From NCBI GenBank assembly GCA_946811695.1, contig OX328125.1, forward strand, positions 45,994,845 through 46,058,844: a stretch of 64,000 bases of DNA, given 5' to 3'. The notes under the pieces were generated by a model that had not been told where the DNA came from, made no database searches, and worked only from the letters and a program-made list of their open reading frames with translations. Positions 23,561-34,156 of this stretch are shown piece after piece (position 1 is the first letter of the stretch; each line of letters starts with the position of its first letter). Origin of the DNA: Gonocerus acuteangulatus. Lineage: Eukaryota > Arthropoda > Insecta > Hemiptera > Coreidae. Both the position numbers and the translations under genes were made by a program.

Positions 23561-26500
23561 GGCGGTTTGACAACTAGGCCATTATTATCCGTTTTATCAA
23601 TGGTTATTGTTTAGATTAATCCTATTATTTATTTATTTTATACATCGGCTCTGCAAGACGATTAGCAGGTAACGAAGTGTGTGACGGCTGAGTTTCACTG
23701 AATCAAGTTAATAAATAGTATAAATAAAACAAGTAATCCTATTAAGAATCATTCAATATCTGTTATCCACTGCTTTTCTATTTAAATAAGCAAAAGTTTC
23801 TGCGTACGGATAAAGGCTTATTCACACTAGACTGTGTCGGGTCCAGGCCGGGACATGGTGAAACAATCACATCAGCATTTTCAATGAACTCGTTCACGCA
23901 ACACCGGGCCGAGTCCGTGTTTTTTGCATGTGTGATTGCTTCCCTGTGTCGCGGCCGTGGCTCGGCCCGGACCCGACACGGTCTAGCGTGAATCGGCCTT
24001 AAGTCTCATCTGAGTAATATTTTAGTGCAGTTCTATAAAGTGACATCGTGTGTTTAGTAAGCATATTCTTACTTAAAATATGGCGTATTTAAGAACAAAT
24101 AATTCAAGGTGTCCTATTTATGAAAAGCTTGTAAAAAAAGTTCCAGGTACATCCAAAAAGACGATGTAGAGGAATACTTCGAAGTTTCAAGCAAAAGAGT
24201 ATCTGTGGGTGATATTATACGCGGAAAGTGTCGTGTAACAAGAAGGATGACAGGGTCGGCAGAATCGAGTTCGTCAGATAATAGCAAAAGTTCAGATGAT
24301 TCGATTGTAGAAATAGTACCTCGGTCCACTATATCACCCTGTACCATCAATTTGCATAAGCCTCCTTATTAATATTTATTTATTATTAATATTTATACTA
24401 TTTATTAACTTGATTCAGTGAAACTCAGACGTCACACACTTCGTTACCTGCTAATCGTCTTGCAGAGCCGATGTATAAAATAAATAAATAATAGGATTAA
24501 TCTAAACAATAACCATTGATAAAACGGATAATAATGGCCTAGTTGTCGAACCGCCGTAAAAAAAAAAAAAAAAAAAAAAAAAATCCATTGATAAAACAGA
24601 TAATAATGTTTATCAACAAACATTTAATACATAGTCGAAAATATTATATATATAATTAATTATTAATTTACAATTAAATATAACCCTGTTGGCTTTTCCA
24701 TAATATATACCAAAAAAGAATCGATTTTTTTTTACTATGGCATACCGCTTGGAGCGTCTCGAAAAAAATTGAGGTAGTACAAGGATGCTAAGAGATTTTT
24801 CACAAAAAGTTTGGTGATTGTACCAAAACGGATACTCCATAAAAAAATAATTAAAAAATAAAAACACAAAAAAACAATTGAACGCGATGTCGCCGAAAGC
24901 CAAATTATTTTTATTCTAAAAGCCTTAAGAAAGATGCGTATTTTCCTTTTTTATTCATTCTGATCCGACAACTAAATCCTGAGATATAAATAATCAATGC
25001 AATTTTGGTTTTCTTTTTTTTTATTCGACGGGGGGTGGACATTCAGAGCTAAAAATTTGGCTTTAGGCCTTTTTTAAGGGACTAGTTTGATCCTCCAAAT
25101 TTCAGGCAAAAACCTTTCTGGGGCCGACAACCCATGCCAACCCGGCTATGGCCTTTGAAAACTTCTGTCTTGAATCCAGAAAACTTTATCTTAGTCTTTA
25201 TTCATGGTACTAAATGCCAGCTACGCTACATAAAATCCTCATTCATAGCACAGAACTCTTTAATAGTTCCAATAGGGCAGCTTTCAGAAGAAGGATTCCG
25301 GGAGTACAACGCCATAAAGTGTTCACGAATTGCCACTAATACGGATTTAATTTCAATGTTGGTCATAACATCTGATCCAGCCTCAGGGAAACTCCCAAAA
25401 AGAAGGCGGGTGCAGAGAGGTTTTAAAGTTGATTTTAGCTCCTAGAATAGAGCCTCGACCTTTGTCAAGTCTGCTTCGAAATGAAGAAGACCTATATGAA
25501 TCATCTTCATTAGACGAATCAGATTGATTTAATAGTTTTAGTTTATTATATTATTAAGTAGAAATTGTTTTTCGTTTCAAATGAAAATATACTTTTGTTA
25601 TTATGTTTTCCACTTATGCTCTTGACAATCCTCTTTGATTCAATTTTTAATTAATAAAATTGCTTTATTTTAGAATTACATGTATTGATTGGTCAATACA
25701 GATATAAAATTTACAAAAAATAATTTTGTTCAGCTAGATTTGTGAAACGACACACTGTGCGCTGATGAGAATCGAACCATCTCCCGCATGTGAAACTAAG
25801 GTGTTAGCCACTAGACCACGGGGAGACCCACATATTGATATTAAAAAAATAATAATAACAAAAGAAATCATGAACATATCCTTTGGCATTTGTTGTTGTT
25901 CATGATTAACAACTCGCACAATTTCACTGATACCACAGAAGAGACCTAACTCATTTTTGTTCTTGACATAAAAATGAGAAGGAAAATTTAATTTTTAAGG
26001 TCGAACAACAGATTTTATTTATGAAAGAACTGTTTAATACACAGCATTATACTCTGACAGTGACTTAATTCTCAAAACGATTTTAATAAAAAATTAGTAA
26101 TTTGGTGGATGTAAAAACCTATTCAAAACAGTTGGATTGGAGATACGTGTCAAAATCCCTATTTATTACCCCCCCCCCCCCCCTTTGATTGTGAAAACTA
26201 AAACCTCACAATTTAATAGTTATTTAAACCCGAACCAGTGGTCAGGGGACAAATTTTAATTGGTATCCCATAGTCTGTGCAGGATTTGTTGTATATTAAT
26301 GGGGGGGGGGGGGAACGGAAAAAGGGACTGCCTGACGTCCCATTGTGGATTCAAGGCGAACGAAGCCTCAAGAATGGCTGTTATCAAATAAGAATAAATA
26401 TTTCTAACCTTAACAATATAAGCTATTATCGGATAAGCTCTTGGACAAAATTACTGTTGAGGACTAAATCGTTAACCAATTTCATGCATCATTAACCAAA

Positions 26501-27976
26501 GAAAAACTCAATATAAAGCTTTACCATTTGGGCCATAAGCTGAGAAAGGTAATCAGCACCTTGCTGTTGAGGGCCAGTGCCAGGAGTACTAGTAGTTGTT
26601 GAAGTTGGTGGTGTAGTGGTAGTATTGGTATTAGTAGTAGGACTTGCAGCTGTTGTTGCAGCCCCACCAGGTGGTGTCATCCCAGGCATTCCAAACCCCA
26701 TTCTAATTAATGAACAAAACAAAAAAATTAAAAAACTAAAATGACAATGGCATTTTTTTTTTTTTTTTTTAATAAATCCTAATTACACTAGTGGTTTAGA
26801 AATTGTTATAAAAAAATTAATCAATCATAAGGAGAACATTTTTCATAATTTGTAATGTAATCAAAAAATGAAATATCTTACGAATTAGCTAGGCTTGGTG
26901 CAGCTGTGCGAAGCGTTTCGATGCCTTGCTGAATCTGCTGAATTGCACTAAGGGCCTGAGGATTTGTAATCAAGTTTTGAACATCAGGATTTTGAAGCTG
27001 AGTCAACAAACTAGGCATCATTTCACGCATTTGAGCCTGAAAATAAATTAAATATTTTGGTTGTTAGGTTTTTTTTTATATTACAGTAAAACCTCGTTTA
27101 CCAGGATCAACTGGGACCAGGGCCGATCCAAGTTAACAAAAATCTGCGTTATCCGGAGAATGAAAAAAAAAAAAAAAAAAAATATTGTAAATTATTATCA
27201 ACAAATTGTCACCTAAAAACAGATACACTGTATGTACCGTAATAGCCTATGTATTTGCACTGTACTCAATATAACTACAAACTAGTCTGTAGTATAAAAG
27301 GTAGTGGAGCTTCTGCTGTCTCAGATTAGTGTATTGGTTACGAGTAGCGCGATCTCACATCCGCTTTAACATTAGAATTTCAATTTGGCAATGAATCGGC
27401 CTGACTCTCGAAATACTCCATCAATTTCTCAATGTTTGCAGCTGCTTCTGCGTGGGTCATAACCACCAAAAACTGTCCTTAGAAATCATCTTGAAACAAA
27501 AGTCTTCAATGCGTTTTTTGTTATTTTTCCAATTAGATACTGTTGATGTTCCTACTCCAAATTCAGCAGCAATGGTCTTAAACGATTCTCCCTTATCAAT
27601 TCTTGTCAATGCTTCCATCCTTTTTTCCATAGTCACAACAATAATTTTACGTTTTGTTTAAATCGCGGTCTACGAGCAAAAGAAACAGCAAAACGATACT
27701 GTACCTCGACCGTGATGCTAGGAAAACTCCTGTAATTTACATACTGAGAATAGCAACTTATCGTCTGTAAAACAAGTATTAATTTACTACGATGTAAACA
27801 TAATTTGTTTTCAAAACTAGTCCGGGTTATCCGGACGTCCGAGTTAAAGAGGTCCGGGTTAACGAGGTTTCACTGTAATAAGAATATTCATTTTAAGGTT
27901 TTTAGAAACTTCTACCTGCAACTGAGAAAACAACTACATAATAATTTTGAATTTCAGAGCACACTTCATGAAGAAG

Positions 27977-28007
<31 letters not shown>

Positions 28008-31000
28008 ATTTATGAGCACCCCGCATTGACAGCGTTTCGCCCCATGAAGAAGTTAAAGAGAATCAATGGTGGGTAAAAAATAATCATGCTTTAGCCCTTC
28101 AGATAATTCTCTAAAACCTATATTTTTTTTTTATTTATTTATTTTTTTTTACGGTGCACCTACATCTTGGCCATTAGCGCCGTATATTTAATTATCAACA
28201 AAGTAGATGCAGATGATTAAGAAAACATAAACAGAAAAAGTTGAAGATAGTTGCTGTGAAAAATGTCCATTTCATAAAAATGTTGATTAAAATATTTCCC
28301 AAAAAAGTAAAATTTAAATAGAGGTAAAGTAGAATTAAATTAAACTCACCTGAAGAACAGGATTATTGGCCAGTAAAGGATTTGAAGATATTAAATTATT
28401 TGCAAGATTTGGATCGCTAGCCATGGTGTTGAGCATTGACTGCATGTACGGTGCTGACATTAGATTTTGCAAGAGCTGAGGGTTCTCGGTCAATTGCTGC
28501 AGAACTTGCTGCATTCCAGAACCAGAAAAGAGTCCAGCTCCGCCAGCATTTGGTTGAGGAGCTGTAGTCCCACCAGCTGTTGTACCTCCAGTGTTACTGC
28601 TGGGGGATGAACTATTTCCTGACCAAGGGTTAGGAAGTGGTTCTACATTTTCTTGGCCTTGTTGAGGATTGTTCCCAGTATCTGAAAAAGTTATAGGTGA
28701 TTTTAATAATTTTAAGGAATGAAAGTGGTATAAAGCCCACAGAAAACTATTACAAACCAATATTAGAAATTTACAACTGTTGAAACTGTTCTAATTGTTA
28801 TATATACAGAGTGGCACAGACTAAATGACCACATTTGCAATTGACGGCATACCTTTATTTTTCAAGTTATTTGGAAAAATCAATAATAAGTAGCTAATGA
28901 ATAGAAGTTTTATTGAACTACAGAAGAGATTAATTAAGAAAAGAAATACCTGCAGCTCCTGAACCTGAGACTAAGTTGGAGAATGGATTAACACCAAACT
29001 GTTCAGATGCAGCATTGAGCATCGGTTCCTGAATGTCTCTGTACATTCGCTGTAGGGCACTGTAGCCTCCTGGAAAATTAAAAATACATTAAAGTTTCTG
29101 CTTATCTTTTTGAATTTTTGGATGTTTAAGGTTTAGTGATGGTCCAAGAGCTAGCAGCAAAAAGTGGTCTGATCGAACACCCGGCTGGATTCAGAATAAT
29201 ATTTTAGGATAGTTTATTTGGGGAACACAAAAATCGCACTTCTTGCTACCGAGTCAGGGTCATTTGGAAATGGCTAAACACTCGTCTCAAAATTTGTATA
29301 CAGCTTAAAATTTATCTAAGGATAATGGAAAAATTACTCCAAGAGATTTTCCCTGAGACTGCTGAAAAAGAAGGTCGAAAAATTCATGCTCGAGGACATG
29401 ATCGAACACTCGTCTGAAAATTTGCAAATGCAATCTTTATCTATTAAATAAAGTAAATCCCAAAATCCGTTTATTTGGATCTAAGGCAATGAAAGATGAT
29501 TGGAAAGATCAAGACTCTCTTTAGACAGTTTAGCAATTGGCAGCCGCTTGGGTAACTAGTGCCAGGCTGCGGAATGTCTAGCGAGATTCTTGATCCAGTC
29601 AAAACATGAAACTTTTGGAATTCACTATATTTAATAGGTAAAGATTGCAAATTTTCAGACGGGTCTTCGATCATGTCCCCGAGCATGAATTTTTCGAACT
29701 ACTTTTTCAACACTCTTGCTCTACCGTGTCCCAGAGAAAATCTCTTGGAGTAAGTTTTCCGTTATCCTTAGATCAAAGTTGCACGCTATATAGAAATTTT
29801 GAGAGGGGTGTTCCGTAATTTCCTGGTAATTAAAAATAATCAAGGCTTTCCTCAAGGTCAGCAAGAGAATTGGATCTGTTATCGACTCGCAAAGTTTACT
29901 AAAATATCTCGAAACTGGGTGTTTGATCATGACCACTTTTTTCGGCTAGCATTTGGACTATGAATGTATGGCAGGTTTATCCAATATTAAAAAGCATAGT
30001 AGAGTGCGAGTAATGAAGAACAGCACAGCAGAGCATTATCAACATAAATGATTGAGCCTACTAATGGAAGGATGGTTAATATGCTGGACTGCTAGCAGGG
30101 GATGCTAATTGAAATGCAGCTTGATAAATATTTTCAGTTATGCGCTCGCCAAAAAATGTTTCCATTTCCCCAAAAATGTTTAGAAAGAGTGGCAACCATT
30201 AGGTAGTCTGGCACTAATAGCTAAAGACAAAAACAAATTATGAACGATTACAATTACTTAGACAAATAGTTTCATTATACATGTCAAAATGATTATAAAG
30301 GAACAAATGCGTTAGAATTAGGGGGTATCAAATCATGACCAGTCCATAAATAATCTTAAGAAACTATGAAATCCCTTATGGTACCTTAAGGTTAAGAGCC
30401 CAATCCATTTGTTTGCAATTAGAAAGATGTTATAAAGCTGTTAATTAATAAATAAGAGCACCTGATTTTATCTTGAGTGTAAAAGAATAAATTCTAGGCT
30501 AATTGAATTATAAGATCATGTTACTTTATTTTTTTTTAGTTAATTTTAAGTGCATCGACTGCCGAGGCCAATAACACATGTTACTTTATTATCTAATATT
30601 TCCTTCAATACAGAAATAAATAATATTAAATAGGATAATTATTAACCTGGAATGGATTCTAAATTAGACATAGCTCTATCTTGAGTGCGCATTAACTCTT
30701 GCAACATCGCAGGATTTCTTGCCAATTCCATTGTTTGGCGAAGCAATTCAGGATTATTAAGCACATGATTAATTTCTGGATTTCTCTGAAATAGAAGAAG
30801 AAAAAATTAACCAAGAAACTTGAAAAAGGAGCTGACTTATTGTTACTGGACAACAGATAAATAATCAAAGGCCTAAAAAGAAAATCATAACAATTTAAAT
30901 AGTAGTAAATGAAACTTTTTAGAATGGCTAAAGAGACAGAATTTATAACAAAAAATTAAGTAATTAAGAATATGAAGCTATTTCATAATATAAAAATTAT

Positions 31001-34000
31001 TTGTGAGAAAAAAAAAATGAATATAAATCCAAAATCATTAGTATGAACTCCTCCATTACTCAAACAACACATATCTGAAATGAATGCTGTACCAAAGACT
31101 GGAATAAACAAAATAGAGCATTTTTTGAAGTGAGCAAGAGCAATATCTTTAAGGTATGATAATTTTTTTTTTATTTATTTGTGAGCACCCTGCATCAAAG
31201 GTGATTTGCGCAAGGTAAGATAAGAACTTAAGGTAAGAATTTAATAAAGTACTAAGCAGTTTTCTTCTAATTTGAGTTAGTCATTTTGTAACCAAAAACT
31301 TGATTTCGTCATCAGCCTTTTAAAATGTATACATTTAATTTCAGTTACTAGACTAAATATATTTATAAGTTTATTAATTTACAACTAGTGTAAGAAGGGA
31401 ACTTTATAATTCAAATTGTTTGAATAAAAGCTTAGAACCTGATTTATTATTTACCCTGTCATTTACCCATCCTTAAAGATTGGAAGATGAAAATTTTGAG
31501 GAAATAGAAAATTTGTAAATTCTAACCAACTCGGTGGTTTAAAAAAAAAAAAAATATTCATTAACACATTGGTCAGAATGTACAAAAAAAAAAAATAGCT
31601 AACAATTGATCCTCTCTGACCAACTTATTAGTACTTCAAGAAATAGAAATAACTTTCTATTTGTCTAGTCATCCGAAAACATCAAGAATTCTATAGAACT
31701 CGAGAGGCCAGGTTTATTACAATCAACTGCAAAAGTAGGCTGAGCTGGCCAAACACTTAAGGCAAGGCGGTGTTTTTAGTGGACAAAATTTTGTTAGACT
31801 TAAAGACAGGGACAAATTTTTTAAATGATGGATTTTTTGTCTTAGGGTACGTTTACATCTGATAGTTATTGCAGGATATTTATGTCAGACAGAAATTGTA
31901 ACTAATATAAACTGCAAACAATTTATGTCTGAGATATATATTTCTATCACAAGCAATAAGGATGCGTTTACATTTGACACTTCTCGCAGGAAATATATCT
32001 CAGGTGTCGGATATAATAATTTAGATAATTATCTATCCGACACCTGAGATATATTTCGTGCGAGAAGTGTCAAATGTAAAAGCACCCTTAGATCTGTGAA
32101 ACAGAAAGATATCATGAAACGGGATTACTCTAGGCAATGTACGGACAAAATATTTATTTTCTTTAGGCAACAAACTATAAAATAAAATTAAACAATAAAT
32201 TTAAATAATATTACATAAACAGTAAATAAATAAAAAAATATGATACTAATTTTTAAGTAAAGACCAACCTCCATTAATTCCTGCATAGTAGGGTTAGACA
32301 TGAATATTGATCTCATGCTGTTTGGATCCGACATAAGCTGTTGGACGAAAGGGTTAGACATAATTTGCCTAAGAGTTTCAGGATTGGACATAACTTCTCT
32401 CTGCATTCGTTGCTGAAGGTCCATAAAGTTAATAGATCCATAACCTGGCAAGCCACCTAATCCTCCTAGTGGATTAAAGCCGGCACTACTACCCCCTCCA
32501 GATGGAGAGGAGGAAGCATCTAAAAAACAAAAAAAAATACATAGTTAAAGAAATTACTAAATTAACAAAAACGAATAAATGGAATCTTATGACGATTGGA
32601 TGATATACAGGGTGTCCCACATTGAGATGTCATAACTTTAAGGGTTTTTTCTGCACCTCATTTGTAGTTCAGGGACGCAGAAATGAGCGTCCTATCTCAA
32701 CATGAGCAGAGCTATTCAAACTTTTGTCTATTTTCAAAACTATTGGGTTATCTTACGAAAAACTCTGGATTTCTGGTCTATGTATCCTAAATTACGACCA
32801 CATTTTTAGAATCTACATTAAATTTCCATTAAGAAACACCAGTTATTGAAATTTTTTCATGTAAATTAGGACCTACACTAAGCAACATAGAGATGAGAAC
32901 TATTTTTATTAGGGTTTTCTTAACTCATTCAATATTTTCTTAATCAGCTATTTGTAGACCTAGGGGTTTGCCTCCATCTCAAATGTTGCCTTATTTAATA
33001 AGCTTTAAAATGATACCCTGTTGTTTTAAAAACAAAAATTATTTAAGTCCATTTTTTTCTGATTTCTAGGTCAAAACCAATACATTTGCTTTAGAGTGAA
33101 GAAGCCATTACGAACACATTATTTAATTTCACGCGAATATGATGATGTCCCATCCTTCCAACATTAGGTATACATACTGTTTGCTCCGATTAAGGATTAG
33201 GGGACACCTTAATGTCCAACAAAAAAAGGAACTGAGTCATCATAGTGCATTTCTATATTGTTCTTATATCATGTGGAAAGTTGTGAATATAACTATTAAT
33301 ATTTTTTCTTGAACTGCCTGCTATCATTCCGGGGAAGTTACATTTACAAAATAATTTGGTAAAACTGAAGTTTTGCCTCCTCACAATTTCAAATTTTGTA
33401 CAATAACGTATTTTGATGCACTAATGACGAATCTGTTAAAAAAAAAAAAAAAAAAACTCACTTTCAACTAAGAAAGAAGTTATTAAGCACTGAAGTTCAC
33501 TGTTATGCGGGTTATGAAAGGTAATGTAAACAACTAAATTTGTCAACATGCGCATGCGCGGGTATGGAAAAATCCGTAATAAAGAAGTCTAATTGAAATT
33601 TACCATCAATTATTTAAATTCACCAGCAGTTATTTATTCACAACCATTTTTTTTAAATAATGAAACATTCTTCACATTTCTTGTTCCGTTTATAAAAAGT
33701 ATTGTATAACAGAAATCCCTTAATAATTAGTTAAATTTGAACTTCCTTTTGTACAAAGCACAAATTTTTAGAAAGGGTTATCAACATGTTACCACCTGCT
33801 ACTAATGGACATACCTCAATGGAGGTCAAAAGGCGAGACCTTATTAGAATATTTGATCATTTTACTTATAACTGAAAAAAAAATCGCATCTGTATATTGA
33901 AAAAAAAACACACCTGTATATTGAAAAAAAAAAAAACTCACTTAAATCTAAGTTAAGTAATATGTAAATAGCTACCTTAAGAGAAAATGTAACCTGTACT

Positions 34001-34125
34001 AAAAGTTCAAGACAATAGGTTTTGGCCAATGGGCCTTTCATGACATGTATTCAAGAACAATAGAATTATAAAAAAAAACTTGATGTATTGTATAATTGTC
34101 AAATAAAGATATATATAAAAATAAT

Positions 34126-34156
<31 letters not shown>

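Larger units (their letters stand above)
22932..25156. mobile_element. 2.2-kb foldback element with long arms, carrying a SINE in each arm
   Basis: The arms are about 22932-23725 and 24395-25156. They begin aaaggccatagccgggt and end with its inverted complement. Long arm stretches mirror each other almost base for base. Each arm carries an S1-type SINE tail flanked by the same roughly 20-bp duplication (attatctgttttatcaatgg). The spacer (about 23726-24394) holds a small MITE (23814-23999). The element sits inside a transposon coding sequence. Confidence 0.85.
22520..25460 (+). pseudogene. Gene of an unclassified DNA transposon, split by a foldback
   Basis: Plus-strand coding pieces lie at 22525-22931 and 25154-25445. 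The last residues before the foldback are [14 protein letters not shown]. The first after it are [19 protein letters not shown], then a stop, then [12 protein letters not shown], and after a frame change [10 protein letters not shown] and [20 protein letters not shown]. From memory, a family of uncharacterised transposon-like proteins in arthropods and cnidarians has the same order (a SGY-x-INV segment, YCLETAK, a MPA-x-xHK-x-LxHG block, [18 protein letters not shown]-x-L). Several stops and frameshifts make it dead. I do not know the superfamily. Confidence 0.6.
21332..26524 (-). other. Ubiquilin intron 8 (5.2 kb, mobile-element filled)
   Basis: The largest ubiquilin intron. It holds a GCGCC-tail SINE (21845-21965), a broken transposon gene, a 2.2-kb foldback and a tRNA-Val-like SINE head (25745-25835). 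Confidence 0.85.

Noticed and set aside
25745..25835. Functional tRNA gene
   Set aside because: A and B boxes are present but the stems do not close and the context is a SINE. The same holds for the heads at 12.3, 47.7 and 61.9 kb.
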